The notes: a model not told the origin generated them from the sequence alone. 64,000 nucleotides of DNA from an uncultured Roseicyclus sp. (GCA_947494975.1 CANLXA010000003.1:887288-951287); one strand, 5' to 3'; counted from the first letter of the stretch, positions 18,522-27,916 are shown. Translations and numbers: made by a program.

Positions 18522-20075
18522 ATGCCTGTTTATTTCCTTACTCCCGGCGCGGATTACCGCGGCTATGGCAACGACGACGACTCGATCTGGGCTTATGGCG
18601 GCGCGGATTACATCTATTCCGGTGGTGGGGATGATTTCATCTTCGGGATGGATGGCGAAGACACGTTGATCGGCGGCTACGGCGCCGACCGGATCGATGG
18701 CGGCGATGATGACGATGTCATCTATGGCGGCATGCCCGGCGGGGCCGATACCGGTACGAACACACTCTTCGGCGGCGAGGGTCGCGATACGATTTATGCC
18801 GGCGAAAGCGGCGATCTTGTTGATGGCGGGCTGGGTAACGATGCGGTGTATGGCGCGTCCGGGCGCGACACGATCTTCGGCGGCCTTGGCAACGATTACA
18901 TCGACGGCGGCGCCGGATGGGACAGTATCGAGGGCGGTGACGGTTTCGACAGCATCCTCGGCGGCGGTGGCCATGACACCATCCGCGGCGGCGAAGGACG
19001 CGACACGATCCGCGGCGGCAGTGGCGATGATGCCATTTTCGGCGGCCGCGACAGCGACCTGATCTACGGCGATGACGGGCGCGACTGGCTATTTGGCGAA
19101 GACGGCAACGACACCATCTTCGGCGGGCGCGGCAGTGATACGATTGTCGGCGGCGAAGGCCGGGACTATCTCGACGGCGGGCGCGGCCATGACAGCATCT
19201 TCGGCGACGCTGGCAACGACACGGTCTTCGGCAACCGTGGCAATGACCATATCGAACTCGGCGACGGCGAAGACCGCGCCTATGGCGGCGACGGCAATGA
19301 CACGATCGAGACCGGGTCCGGAAATGACTACGCGGCCGGCGGTATTGGCGACGATCGCATCTATTCCGAAAGCGGCCGCGATACAGTCTTTGCGGGGGAT
19401 GGCGATGATACGGTCATCTTCTATTCCTCGGAAGATGAGGCTGGTGTCAGCGAAACCGATCTCGGCGCGGGGCGCGACCATTTCTGGACCTTCGGCCATG
19501 CCGACGACATCGTCCAAGGCGGCGCAGGCAGCGACTTCATCTACCTCGAAGGCGGCACCAATATCGCTGATGGCGGTGTGGGCAACGATACACTCTGGGG
19601 CGGTGATTTCGACATCGTCGATGGCGTAGAGGTCGCCAATTTCGAAATCCTGTCGGGCGTCGATGGAGATGACCGGATCCTTGCGGGCGGCGGCAATACC
19701 ATCGCGCTCGGTGGCGAAGGCAACGACACCATTGATGCACAGACCTTTACCGAAGATGCCCTGGGCAACGTTGCCATGGACGGCACGACCCATATGAACG
19801 GCGGTGCCGGGAACGACCTCCTGATCGGACGCCTCGGCTCGGTCGACGAGTTCGTCTTCACCCATGGCGGGGATTTCGGCAGTGACTACATCAAGGGCTT
19901 CGAAAGCGGGACCGACGTGATCCTGATCGACACCTTCCAGGATGATCCGGTGGACTACACCGTGCAAAACGTCGGGATCGGCATTTACGTCATCACATTC
20001 GAGGGCGATCTGGGTGACATCACCGTCGAAACCGCCTCCGGCGGCTTCAACGACAACTGGATCGCATTCATCTGA
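18522..20075 (+). CDS. RTX-type calcium-binding secreted protein
   Basis: A 517-residue acidic protein made mostly of glycine-aspartate nonapeptide repeats of the form GGxGxDxhx. They run from about residue 20 ([17 protein letters not shown]) to about residue 300, with a second patch near 395-440. These repeats fold into parallel beta-rolls when they bind calcium outside the cell. There is no N-terminal signal peptide, as expected for type I secretion with a C-terminal signal; the last 80 residues ([17 protein letters not shown] to the end) look like that region. The start has GGGAGATACC upstream. No catalytic domain or type I transporter genes are seen nearby, so its activity is unknown. Confidence 0.9.
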   Translation: MPVYFLTPGADYRGYGNDDDSIWAYGGADYIYSGGGDDFIFGMDGEDTLIGGYGADRIDGGDDDDVIYGGMPGGADTGTNTLFGGEGRDTIYAGESGDLVDGGLGNDAVYGASGRDTIFGGLGNDYIDGGAGWDSIEGGDGFDSILGGGGHDTIRGGEGRDTIRGGSGDDAIFGGRDSDLIYGDDGRDWLFGEDGNDTIFGGRGSDTIVGGEGRDYLDGGRGHDSIFGDAGNDTVFGNRGNDHIELGDGEDRAYGGDGNDTIETGSGNDYAAGGIGDDRIYSESGRDTVFAGDGDDTVIFYSSEDEAGVSETDLGAGRDHFWTFGHADDIVQGGAGSDFIYLEGGTNIADGGVGNDTLWGGDFDIVDGVEVANFEILSGVDGDDRILAGGGNTIALGGEGNDTIDAQTFTEDALGNVAMDGTTHMNGGAGNDLLIGRLGSVDEFVFTHGGDFGSDYIKGFESGTDVILIDTFQDDPVDYTVQNVGIGIYVITFEGDLGDITVETASGGFNDNWIAFI

Positions 20076-20151
20076 CCGACCGGCCAGCAGCCCCCTCTTG
20101 CCCGCCTCCGCGCCCTGCCCTAAACCGCTGTGGCGCAACCCGGAGGCCCCC

Positions 20152-21663
20152 ATGCTCGACCTGACCTACGACACCCCGAAACCCAAAGTCATTGCCGGGG
20201 CCAGGCAGGATTGGGAGCTTGTGATCGGGATGGAAGTGCACGCCCAGGTGGCGACCAATGCCAAGCTCTTCTCAGGCGCCTCGACCACTTTCGGGGCGGA
20301 GCCCAATTCCAACGTCGCTTTCGTGGATGCGGGCATGCCCGGCATGTTGCCGGTGATCAACGATGCCTGCGTGGCCCAGGCGGTGCGCACCGGCCTTGGC
20401 CTGAAGGCCGAAATCCACTTGAATTCCGCCTTCGACCGGAAGAATTACTTCTACCCCGACCTGCCGCAGGGCTACCAGATTTCACAGCTCTACCACCCGA
20501 TTGTCGGCGAAGGCGAAGTGCTGGTCGAACTCGGCGACGGCACGGCGCGCATGGTCCGCATCGAACGCATCCACCTCGAACAGGATGCAGGCAAATCGAT
20601 CCACGACATGGACCCGGCGCTCAGCTTCGTGGACCTCAACCGCACCGGCGTCGCCCTGATGGAGATTGTCTCGCGCCCTGACATCCGCGGGCCGGAGGAG
20701 GCCGCCGCCTACCTGCTGAAACTGCGCCAGATCATGCTCTATCTCGGCACCTGCGACGGCAACATGCAAAACGGCAACCTGCGGGCGGATGTGAACGTCT
20801 CGGTCTGCGCGCCGGGCCAGTACGAGAAGTATCAGGCGACACAGGATTTCAGCCATCTCGGCACGCGGTGCGAGATCAAGAACATGAACTCCACCCGCTT
20901 CATCCAGCAAGCGATCGAGGTTGAGGCGAAGCGCCAGATCGCCATCATCGAGGCGGGCGGCACCATCGATCAAGAAACCCGCCTCTACGATCCCGACAAG
21001 GGGGAAACGCGCTCCATGCGGTCCAAGGAGGAGGCCCATGATTACCGCTACTTCCCCGATCCCGATCTGCTTCCGCTGGTGATCGAACAAAGCTACATCG
21101 ACGATATCGCCGCCAACCTGCCCGAATTGCCCGACGCCAAGAAGGCGCGCTTCATGGGCGATTTCGGGCTGGCCGATTACGATGCCTCGGTGCTGACCGC
21201 CGATCTTGAGGCCGCCGCCTATTTCGAGGCCGTGGCCGCCAGGACGAATGGCAAACTCGCCGCCAACTGGGTCATCAACGAGCTTTTCGGCCGCCTGAAG
21301 AAGGATGACCGCGAGATCGAGGACAGCCCCGTCACCCCGGCGCAGCTCTCGTCCCTCATTGCGCTCATCGAAGCCGACACGATCTCCGGCAAGATCGCCA
21401 AGGACGTGTTCGAGATCTGCTATACATCGGGCCGCGATCCGGACGAAATCGTCGAAACCGAGGGCCTGAAACAGGTGACGGATACCGGCGCCATCGAGGC
21501 CGCCGTGGACCAGATCATTGCCGACAATCCCGAGCAGGTCGAAAAGGCCAAGCAGAACCCCAAGCTTGCGGGCTGGTTCGTGGGCCAGGTGATGAAGGCG
21601 ACGGGTGGCAAGGCGAACCCGAAGGCCGTGAACCAGATCGTCTCCCAGCGCCTATCGCAATAA
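20152..21663 (+). CDS. gatB: Aspartyl/glutamyl-tRNA amidotransferase subunit B
   Basis: A 503-residue subunit of the GatCAB complex, which converts Glu-tRNA(Gln) and Asp-tRNA(Asn) to the amidated forms. Conserved blocks are [61 protein letters not shown] and RADVNVSV. The C-terminal YqeY-like tail (about residues 360-503) ends in [13 protein letters not shown]. The ATG at 20152 follows CGGAGGCCCC. gatA and gatC are not adjacent, as is common in this group. It follows the RTX gene by 76 bp on the same strand but is probably independent of it. Confidence 0.97.
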   Translation: MLDLTYDTPKPKVIAGARQDWELVIGMEVHAQVATNAKLFSGASTTFGAEPNSNVAFVDAGMPGMLPVINDACVAQAVRTGLGLKAEIHLNSAFDRKNYFYPDLPQGYQISQLYHPIVGEGEVLVELGDGTARMVRIERIHLEQDAGKSIHDMDPALSFVDLNRTGVALMEIVSRPDIRGPEEAAAYLLKLRQIMLYLGTCDGNMQNGNLRADVNVSVCAPGQYEKYQATQDFSHLGTRCEIKNMNSTRFIQQAIEVEAKRQIAIIEAGGTIDQETRLYDPDKGETRSMRSKEEAHDYRYFPDPDLLPLVIEQSYIDDIAANLPELPDAKKARFMGDFGLADYDASVLTADLEAAAYFEAVAARTNGKLAANWVINELFGRLKKDDREIEDSPVTPAQLSSLIALIEADTISGKIAKDVFEICYTSGRDPDEIVETEGLKQVTDTGAIEAAVDQIIADNPEQVEKAKQNPKLAGWFVGQVMKATGGKANPKAVNQIVSQRLSQ

Positions 21664-21793
21664 CGCCGTCACGCCCGGTAACGCATTGTTTCCAAACGCG
21701 TCACAAATCTGATCGATTGTGGCCACTTTTCCCATGGCGTCCACGGATCGGCCTTGGTAGAGGTGCTTCGATTTTGTCTCAAGAGTGACTCTT

Positions 21794-22456
21794 ATGCGTA
21801 AACTCATTTCTGCTGCCCTGTTCGCCGTGCTCGGCGCTACCGCAGCCCACGCCTCCCCCGTGAACCTGATCACGAATGGCAGCTTCGAAAACTATACCGG
21901 CACCCTGAACAGCAGCGGTTGGGCCCATCTTGGCGCCGCGGCCATCGACGGTTGGACAGGTGATCCCAATGTCGAGATTCAGACGCAACCCACCCTTGGC
22001 ATCACGCCGCAGGACGGTCTTGCCTATGTCGAGCTTGATACCAGCCTCAACGCATCGCTCTCGCAGACCGTGACGCTGGATGCAGGCCGGTATGAATTCA
22101 GCTTCTACTACCGCCCCCGCGTCAACAATCCGGGCGGGGACAACAACGATCTTCGCTATACCGCGCTTGGCACCGGCGTCATGGCCGGCGGCCTGATCCA
22201 GGGCGCGCCCAACCCGGACTTCCCGATCAACGAATGGGTTCAGGTCGCGATGGACTTCGCAGTGGGCGCCGACAATACCGACGTGACCTTCAGCTTCTTC
22301 GCCCTTGGCGCGTCTGGCCGGGGTGACGGCGAACGCTGCGGCAACTGCGGTGCACTGGTCGACAACGTGCGGCTGGCCCCGGTTCCGCTGCCCGCCGGTA
22401 TCGTCCTGCTGCTCAGCGCCGTGGGTGGCTTCGCCGCCCTTCGCCGCCGCGCCTGA
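21794..22456 (+). CDS. VPLPA-CTERM surface protein
   Basis: A 220-residue secreted protein with a signal peptide (MRKLISAALFAVLGATAAHA), a beta-rich central domain of about 170 residues beginning NLITNGSFENY, and a C-terminal sorting signal. That signal is VPLPAGIVLLLSAVGGFAAL followed by RRRA: the VPLPA-CTERM tripartite tag described for Rhodobacterales and thought to be processed by a dedicated exosortase. The central domain resembles DUF642/carbohydrate-binding-like modules. The ATG at 21794 gives a clean signal peptide; a GTG nine bases earlier is possible. A strong terminator follows, so the gene stands alone. The exosortase is not in this window. Confidence 0.88.
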   Translation: MRKLISAALFAVLGATAAHASPVNLITNGSFENYTGTLNSSGWAHLGAAAIDGWTGDPNVEIQTQPTLGITPQDGLAYVELDTSLNASLSQTVTLDAGRYEFSFYYRPRVNNPGGDNNDLRYTALGTGVMAGGLIQGAPNPDFPINEWVQVAMDFAVGADNTDVTFSFFALGASGRGDGERCGNCGALVDNVRLAPVPLPAGIVLLLSAVGGFAALRRRA

Positions 22457-22479
22457 TCTTTCGACTGACAGCTATATAG

Positions 22480-22507
22480 ACCCCCGCTCCGGCGGGGGTT
22501 TTTCTTT
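22480..22507 (+). terminator. Rho-independent terminator after the VPLPA-CTERM gene
   Basis: ACCCCCGC and GCGGGGGT form an 8-bp stem with loop TCCG, followed directly by TTTTTCTTT. It starts 24 bp after the stop codon. Confidence 0.9.
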
Positions 22508-22651
22508 GCATGGGGCGCGATTGACCGGCTTCGATCATCCAGGTGGGACCTGCAGAATCAAGTCGCCGTCGCACATCGTCCCGTCTTCGGGGGCAGTGCG
22601 ATTTCCCGTCTCGTGCAAGCGGCCCCGCATCTGCCAAGCGCGTCCCGCCGG

Positions 22652-22679
22652 TGTACGGGCGGTGTACAATCTTTGTACA
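22652..22679 (+). promoter_or_regulatory. Three TGTAC words at 11-bp spacing, operator-like
   Basis: TGTAC begins at 22652, 22663 and 22674, exactly 11 bp apart, and the last two form TGTACA-N5-TGTACA, which is both a direct and an inverted repeat. The array lies 68-95 bp before the DUF4177-type gene. One helical turn between words suggests cooperative binding of a regulator on one face of the DNA. I do not recognise the factor. Nothing else in the 290-bp gap stands out. Confidence 0.5.
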
Positions 22680-22746
22680 GCCGGCGCCCCCTTGCCCGTC
22701 GCCCCATGGCCCGCCATAACGCCCCAAACCTGCGCGTGGAGGCCCT

Positions 22747-23151
22747 ATGCCAAACTACGAATACAAAGTCGTCCCAGCCCCGGAAAAAGCCCGCAAGGTC
22801 AGGGGCCTGAAGGGCCCCGCGATCTTTGCCCATGCGCTGGAAGACCTGATGAATGAATTTGGTGCCGAAGGCTGGTCCTACCTGCGCGCCGAGACCCTTC
22901 CGCAAGAGGAGCGCACCGGCCTGACCTCCAGGACAACGACGTATCGTAACCTGTTGGTTTTTCAGCGGGAAATTCCCGATGAGATCGTCGAGGATCAACT
23001 CGAAGAGAGCCCGGACCCACGGGCGGTGGATGAGCCGGAGTATGAGGTGGACGAGGCGGACGAGGCCGAAAATTTCTGGACCGGCCCCGATGCCGATACC
23101 CCGCCCGCGCCGCTATTCCCGAACCGTCAGGGCCAGCGCGTGGATCTCTGA
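22747..23151 (+). CDS. DUF4177-type small protein with acidic tail
   Basis: A 134-residue cytoplasmic protein. The N-terminal 75 residues (MPNYEYKVVPAPEKARKVRG, then NEFGAEGWSYLRAETLP and TTYRNLLVFQRE) match the DUF4177 pattern of a small alpha/beta fold with a conserved GAEGWE/S-type core. The C-terminal 55 residues are strongly acidic and low in complexity. The start has GTGGAGGCCCT upstream. The last 39 bp overlap the end of the convergent BolA gene. No activity is known for the family. The TGTAC array upstream suggests specific regulation. Confidence 0.78.
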   Translation: MPNYEYKVVPAPEKARKVRGLKGPAIFAHALEDLMNEFGAEGWSYLRAETLPQEERTGLTSRTTTYRNLLVFQREIPDEIVEDQLEESPDPRAVDEPEYEVDEADEAENFWTGPDADTPPAPLFPNRQGQRVDL

Positions 23152-23370
23152 CATCAGCGGCTTGCCGATGGCCTCATGCACCGCCCGATGCTTCGCGATC
23201 CGGCTAAGGCCTCGAAATTTTTCGCTTTCGACCACGACGTTGAAATGGCTTTCGCCGCCATCCTGATACCCCGCATGGCCCCGATGCGCCTCGCTGTCAT
23301 CCACGACTTCCAGCACCCTCGGCGCGAATGCCGCTTGCAAAGCCGCTTCAATTTTCTCTGTCCGCGTCAT
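23113..23370 (-). CDS. BolA family protein
   Basis: About 85 residues with the BolA fold. The core has VVDDSEAHRGHAGYQDGGES, HFNVVVESEKFRGLSRIAKH, and RAVHEAIGKPLMSEIHALAL. The His in the SEAHRGH loop and the invariant His-Ala-Leu near the C-terminus are present. BolA proteins work with monothiol glutaredoxins in iron-sulphur trafficking and also act in stress and cell-shape control. The ATG at 23370 is preceded by GGTGGA; a GTG nine bases upstream is possible. It is divergent from the J-domain gene (78 bp apart), a pairing common in Rhodobacteraceae. Confidence 0.92.
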   Translation of the reverse strand: MTRTEKIEAALQAAFAPRVLEVVDDSEAHRGHAGYQDGGESHFNVVVESEKFRGLSRIAKHRAVHEAIGKPLMSEIHALALTVRE

Positions 23371-23448
23371 CTTTTCCACCCGTCAAGACCTTCCCCTCAG
23401 CCGTCAAAACTCTAAACTGCTTCTTCCGAGTCGAGAAGGTGCGCGAAC

Positions 23449-24081
23449 ATGGCCGAGAAAGATCCATTCAATTTCGATCTCCGCGTCTCGACGGACAAGA
23501 AGAAGCGTCGCACCGGGCGCCGGGGCATGTCGGGTGCGTTCGAGACCTCGCAGCGCCAATGCGAGGCCCCGGACTGTGAGGAACAGGGCCAGTACCGCGC
23601 GCCCAAGAGCCCTGATAACGTTGAGGATTTTCACTGGTTCTGCCGCGAACACGTGCGCGCATACAACCTGAAATGGAACTTCTTCGAAGGCACGACCGAG
23701 GCCGAGATGGAAGCGCAGCTCGACCGCGACCGCGTCTGGGACCGGCCCACCAAGCCGCTGAAACGCTCGGCGGAGGAGCGCGCCTGGTCGCGACTTGGCA
23801 TTGAGGATCCGCATCAGGTCCTGGGCCAGAACGCCACCCAGAATCCGGGCCGCGGCGCCGGAACGAAAGGGCGCAAGCTGCCCCCTACCGAGCGCCGGGC
23901 CGTCGAGATCCTCGAGGTCAAGGACAACGCCACCAAGGTGGAGATCCGCAAGGCCTACAAGGCGCTGATCAAGGTGCTGCACCCCGACATGAATGGCGGC
24001 GACCGGTCGGATGAAGATCGCCTGCAAGAGGTTGTCTGGGCCTGGGATCAGCTGAAGGTCAGCCGCAATTTCGCGGACTAG
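23449..24081 (+). CDS. J-domain (DnaJ-like) co-chaperone
   Basis: A 210-residue protein with the J-domain at the C-terminus, about residues 150-208: RAVEILEVKDNATKVEIRKA followed by the HPD motif in KVLHPDMNGGDRS. The N-terminal part has CEAPDCEEQGQYRAP and HWFCREHVRAYN, a possible small zinc site of two Cys and two Cys/His. J-domains stimulate the ATPase of DnaK and bring it to specific clients; this C-terminal arrangement is typical for an alphaproteobacterial subfamily. In relatives it is often followed by cobS and cobT (from memory); here another sequence follows instead. Confidence 0.92.
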   Translation: MAEKDPFNFDLRVSTDKKKRRTGRRGMSGAFETSQRQCEAPDCEEQGQYRAPKSPDNVEDFHWFCREHVRAYNLKWNFFEGTTEAEMEAQLDRDRVWDRPTKPLKRSAEERAWSRLGIEDPHQVLGQNATQNPGRGAGTKGRKLPPTERRAVEILEVKDNATKVEIRKAYKALIKVLHPDMNGGDRSDEDRLQEVVWAWDQLKVSRNFAD

Positions 24082-24083
24082 GC

Positions 24084-24476
24084 ATGGCTGCCTTCGCCAA
24101 TCTCGACAGCGCAGAAGATCAGCTGCACGAAGGCGACGTGGCATGCACGTTTGTCACACAACTCATGGCCGAGGCGCGGGACGCGCTGATCGTGACGCGG
24201 CGCATGATGCCGAACGCGGATGTCCCACTTGGGTTCTGCAAACTGGGTGGCGCGCGGGACCTGCCCGCGGGTGCCGATCGGCCCACCGGCGCCGCTGGAA
24301 TCCCATTCTCGGACTTGCTGGCGAAAGCGACCAGTCAGGTTTTCCGTTCCGTTGGGGCGATGGCGATCTTCATGTTCAGAACCGGCCCGATCCGATGGCA
24401 CCCGGCACCCTTGGGCAGGTCTGGGCCACCAGCCGGCAGACCTGATCCGATGCCGCTTACCGCCACCTCCCGATGA
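24084..24476 (+). CDS. Uncertain ORF between the J-domain gene and the flavoprotein gene
   Basis: A 130-codon frame starting two bases after the J-domain stop and overlapping the next gene by ATGA. The first 60 residues look protein-like (HEGDVACTFVTQLMAEARDA, LIVTRRMMPNADVPLGF), whereas the second half is Pro/Arg/Gly-rich and looks non-coding. No domain is recognised. The tight spacing on both sides argues for translation; the composition argues against. It may be a decayed gene, or only an untranslated spacer. Confidence 0.35.
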   Translation: MAAFANLDSAEDQLHEGDVACTFVTQLMAEARDALIVTRRMMPNADVPLGFCKLGGARDLPAGADRPTGAAGIPFSDLLAKATSQVFRSVGAMAIFMFRTGPIRWHPAPLGRSGPPAGRPDPMPLTATSR

Positions 24477-25657
24477 CACATCACGTCACCACCCTGATCC
24501 TTGGCGCCGGGGCAGCCGGGATGATGTGCGCCGCCTTTTCGGGGCCTGACACGCTTGTCGTCGATCACGCCAAGGCCCCCGGCGAAAAGATCCGCATCTC
24601 GGGTGGCGGGCGGTGTAACTTCACCAACATGCATACCCGCGCGGACAATTTCCTGAGTGAAAACATTCACTTCGCGAAATCCGCACTGAGCCGCTACACC
24701 CAATGGGATTTCATCAATCTGGTGGATCGCCACGCAATCCCGTGGCACGAGAAGACGTTGGGGCAGCTCTTTTGCGACCGCTCTGCCAAGGACATCATCG
24801 CGATGTTGGTGGCCGAGATGGGCCCGGCGCAAACGTGGCTTCAGACCGAGATCGGTGAGGTCGCCCACCGCGACGGGCGCTTCCATGTCACGTTGTCCCG
24901 AGAGGGGCGACGACAGGATGTGACGGCGCAAAACCTGGTGCTGGCGACCGGGGGCAAATCCATTCCGAAAATGGGCGCGACGGGCCTCGCCTATCGCATT
25001 GCCGAGCAATTCGGCCATCGCAATACCGAGACACGCCCCGCGCTGGTGCCGCTGACCTTCGACGGGGCGGCCAAGGCGCACTTCGCGTCGCTCTCCGGCA
25101 CTTCCGTTCCCGCGCGCGTGTCGTGCAACGGAACGGCGTTCGAGGAGGGCATGCTGTTCACCCACCGGGGCCTGAGCGGGCCGTCGATCCTCCAGATCTC
25201 ATCCTACTGGACCGAGGGGGATAGCCTTGTCCTGCATCTCCTGCCGCAGATGGATCTTTACGAGACCTTGCGGGCACGCCGGGGGCAATCGGGCGGCAAG
25301 GCGCTGACAACCGTTCTGGCCGATCTGCTGCCCAAGAAGCTGGTGCAGCATCTGGCCGAGGCCTGGGCGCTCAGCGGCAACCTGGGGGATCAATCCGATG
25401 CCGCCCTCCGCGCCCTAGCAGATCGTCTAACGGCGTGGTCGGTCACGCCGACCTCATCGGAGGGATATCGCACCGCGGAAGTCACGCTTGGCGGTGTCGC
25501 GACCGATGGGATCGATGCGCGCAGCCTGGAAAGCAAGCACGTGCCCAACCTTTATATCATTGGCGAAGCCGTCGATGTGACGGGCTGGCTTGGCGGCTAC
25601 AATTTCCAGTGGGCGTGGTCGTCCGGGGCCGCCGCAGGCCGCGCAATCGCAAGCTAG
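24473..25657 (+). CDS. HI0933/YhiN-family FAD-dependent oxidoreductase
   Basis: A 394-residue flavoprotein. The dinucleotide-binding motif TLILGAGAAGMMCAA is at about residues 7-21, then PGEKIRISGGGRCNFTNMH, the family signature. LATGGKSIPKMGATGLAYRI follows in the middle, and GEAVDVTGWLGGYNFQWAWS with SSGAAAGR near the C-terminus. Members are annotated as aminoacetone oxidase family or BaiN-like NAD(P)/FAD oxidoreductases; the natural substrate is uncertain. Its 3' end overlaps that of the convergent trkH-like gene by four bases. Confidence 0.9.
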   Translation: MTHHVTTLILGAGAAGMMCAAFSGPDTLVVDHAKAPGEKIRISGGGRCNFTNMHTRADNFLSENIHFAKSALSRYTQWDFINLVDRHAIPWHEKTLGQLFCDRSAKDIIAMLVAEMGPAQTWLQTEIGEVAHRDGRFHVTLSREGRRQDVTAQNLVLATGGKSIPKMGATGLAYRIAEQFGHRNTETRPALVPLTFDGAAKAHFASLSGTSVPARVSCNGTAFEEGMLFTHRGLSGPSILQISSYWTEGDSLVLHLLPQMDLYETLRARRGQSGGKALTTVLADLLPKKLVQHLAEAWALSGNLGDQSDAALRALADRLTAWSVTPTSSEGYRTAEVTLGGVATDGIDARSLESKHVPNLYIIGEAVDVTGWLGGYNFQWAWSSGAAAGRAIAS

Positions 25658-27108
25658 GCGCGCCAGAACGTGGCGGTGAACAGCACCAGCACCGCCATCA
25701 GCTCCAGCCGCCCGATCAGCATCGCCGCCGACAGGATCCATTTTGCGGTATCGCCGATCTGGGGGCTGGCATAGTTGCCCGAGGGGCCGATCAGATCGCC
25801 CAGACCGGGCCCGATATTGCCCAAGGCGGCCGCAGCACCCGAGACGGACGTGATCACGTCGAGCCCGGTCAGCCCCAACAGCACCGCCGTGATCCCCAGT
25901 GTCACGAAAAACAGCACGAAAAACGCCATGACCGAGGAGATCACCTCTTCGGCCACGGGCCGCCCCTCGAACCGAGGCTCGAAAATACCGTGGGGGGCGT
26001 AGAGGCGGCGGACTTGGGTGGAAATCGCGGCGAACAGGAGTTGATAGCGGAACACCTTGATCGAGCAGGAGGTCGATCCGGCGCAGCCGCCGATCAGGCC
26101 GATGAAAAAGAAGGCGGGCACGGCCACGGCCCCCCATGTCTGGTAGTCGGTGCTGGCGTATCCGGTGCCGGAAATGATCGAGATGACGTTGAAGAGCCCT
26201 TCGCGCAGGCTCTGTTCGAAGCCGGTGCCATTGACGGCCAGTCGGTAGGTCACGAAGGCCAGAGTGATGATCAGGATCGTCGCGACATAAGCCCGGATCT
26301 GGCTGTCGAGCAGGATCGGGCGGGCGGTGCCAGCGACCAGCTGGATGTAGCGCACGAAGGGCAGGCTTGCGAGCAGCATGAACAGTGCGCCCACATATTC
26401 CAATGGCCCCTGAAACGCCCCGAACGAGGCGTTGTAGCTGGAGAACCCACCGGTCGAAAGTGTCGTCAGCGCGTGCATCAGGGCATCGAAAGGCTCCATG
26501 CCCAAGGCGTTGTAGGTGATGCCGCACGCGATCGTCAGCACCAGGTAGATAACGGAAATCCGGCTTGCGATCTCACCGGCGCGCGGCAGGATTTTACCCA
26601 ATGTATCAAAGCCTTCGGATCGGAAGATCTGCATACCACCCACGCGCAGCTCCGGCAGGAACACCATCGCGACCACGATGATCCCGATACCGCCGAACCA
26701 TTGCATCAGGCCGCGCCACAGGTTCAGGCCGCGGGGCAGGCTATCAAGGTTGGGCAGCACCGTGGCGCCGGTGGTGGTGAAGCCCGACATCGCCTCGAAA
26801 AACGCGTCCACGAGGCGCGCATCGGGTTGCCCCAACATGAAGGGCAAGGCGCCGAAAATCGGCAGGATCAGCCAGACGCCGGTTGTCAGGAAAAAGGTTT
26901 GCTGGATCGACAAGGTGGGCGTGAGACCGTTGGCGCAGGCCAAGGTCAGGAACAGGCCGGTAATGCCGGTGATCGCCGCGGATTCCGCGAACGCGCCCCA
27001 ATGATCGTTGCCCGCCATGACATCGGCGCCGAGCGGGATCAGCATCGTGACCCCCAGCGTCATGACCAACAGGCCGAGGACATAGCCCACAGGGCGTAGA
27101 TCGAACAT
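25654..27108 (-). CDS. TrkH-family potassium uptake channel subunit
   Basis: A 484-residue membrane protein with the four-fold M1-P-M2 architecture of TrkH/KtrB. The P-loop selectivity segments are visible: TTTGATVLPNLD, LSTGGFSSYNASFG, ISGTGYASTDYQTWG and GGCAGSTSCSIKVFRYQ, each with the conserved glycine. The protein conducts K+ across the inner membrane and needs a cytosolic TrkA/KtrA-type NAD-binding subunit, which is not in this window. Length is normal. It is convergent with the flavoprotein gene and divergent from a small hypothetical gene. Confidence 0.93.
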   Translation of the reverse strand: MFDLRPVGYVLGLLVMTLGVTMLIPLGADVMAGNDHWGAFAESAAITGITGLFLTLACANGLTPTLSIQQTFFLTTGVWLILPIFGALPFMLGQPDARLVDAFFEAMSGFTTTGATVLPNLDSLPRGLNLWRGLMQWFGGIGIIVVAMVFLPELRVGGMQIFRSEGFDTLGKILPRAGEIASRISVIYLVLTIACGITYNALGMEPFDALMHALTTLSTGGFSSYNASFGAFQGPLEYVGALFMLLASLPFVRYIQLVAGTARPILLDSQIRAYVATILIITLAFVTYRLAVNGTGFEQSLREGLFNVISIISGTGYASTDYQTWGAVAVPAFFFIGLIGGCAGSTSCSIKVFRYQLLFAAISTQVRRLYAPHGIFEPRFEGRPVAEEVISSVMAFFVLFFVTLGITAVLLGLTGLDVITSVSGAAAALGNIGPGLGDLIGPSGNYASPQIGDTAKWILSAAMLIGRLELMAVLVLFTATFWRA

Positions 27109-27281
27109 GGGGCGGAGCGTTGGCGCGCTCCACCCCCGGTGTCAAGAACGCCCGTATGTCTTGCCCACTAAATGATTGATTTGACGCATCTTCGCGGCTA
27201 CGGTTTTGCCAATCATGTCCCGATAGGGCCGTTGTGCGACGGTCAGCCATGGGGGCGGAGCGCGCCATTGGGATGGTCACG

Positions 27282-27500
27282 ATGTCGGATAAATCGGCGA
27301 AAAGCGGGGCGAAACCGTCGTTGAGCGACGATGATATCGCAACCTATACGCGGCGCCCCGGGCCACAGGGCGGTGCTCTCGGAACCGATGCCGATGCCCA
27401 TGCCGGACCCGATGTGGACGTCCATGCGCCGACCGATGTGGATACCGATACGGCCAAGGGCGCGGGCAGCGACAAAGCGACGGACAAGGATACGAGCTAG
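27282..27500 (+). CDS. Small hydrophilic hypothetical protein
   Basis: A 72-residue frame beginning MSDKSAKSGAKPSLSDDDIA, rich in Asp, Ala, Thr and Lys with no hydrophobic segment, probably disordered. The later part has alternating Asp-Val-Asp-Ala motifs (GPDVDVHAPTDVDTDTAKG). The ATG at 27282 has GGGATGG upstream; ATG at 27273 is possible. No family is recognised. It lies in a 475-bp gap between divergent trkH and the Tat lipoprotein gene and might not be real. Confidence 0.45.
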   Translation: MSDKSAKSGAKPSLSDDDIATYTRRPGPQGGALGTDADAHAGPDVDVHAPTDVDTDTAKGAGSDKATDKDTS

Positions 27501-27583
27501 CCGATCAAACACCCGCGCCCCTGCCCATTACGGGGGACTCGATATTTCAACCCCAGCCTGATTTTGCAAGGGAGACACCCGAG

Positions 27584-27916
27584 ATGGATGACAACAGCAA
27601 CGACAAGAAGACAAAGGTGCCTGCTGCCGGCAACCCTTTGACGGAAGACCAGATCAAGACCAAACGCGTGGATCGCCGGACGCTGCTGCGCAGCGCGGGC
27701 CTTGCCGGTCTGGGTGCGGGCACCTTGGGTGTGACCGGCTGCGTTGTCGTCCCTGTGGGCTCCGGCATCACCGATGTCGACAACGGCAACATCACCGACC
27801 CGGTTGGCGCCGGGCGCGGGTCGCCGCGCGCCAGCTATACCGGGATCACGGATCGCGATTGGGGCGGGAACATCACCGATCCGGGCGGCCGTGGCCGGGG
27901 GCAGCCTTACTACTAA
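27584..27916 (+). CDS. Small Tat-exported lipoprotein with internal duplication
   Basis: A 110-residue protein. Residues about 30-53 form a signal of the twin-arginine type (VDRRTLLRSAGLAGLGAG), ending in a lipobox GVTGC, so it should be exported folded and lipidated. The mature part of some 58 residues contains two copies of a GITDxDxGNITDPxGxGRG unit, at about residues 60-79 and 87-106. The start has AGGGAGACACCCGAG upstream. A strong bidirectional-looking terminator follows. No cofactor site is obvious. Function unknown. Confidence 0.75.
   Translation: MDDNSNDKKTKVPAAGNPLTEDQIKTKRVDRRTLLRSAGLAGLGAGTLGVTGCVVVPVGSGITDVDNGNITDPVGAGRGSPRASYTGITDRDWGGNITDPGGRGRGQPYY

Noticed and set aside
18522..20075. 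Regular short repeats mistaken for a CRISPR array
   Set aside because: Repeats are degenerate 27-base coding units that translate to Gly/Asp nonapeptides; there are no constant repeats with unique spacers.
22652..22679. PpsR/CrtJ-type site
   Set aside because: The palindromic pair gives TGT-N11-ACA, one base short of TGT-N12-ACA, and no photosynthesis genes are in the window.
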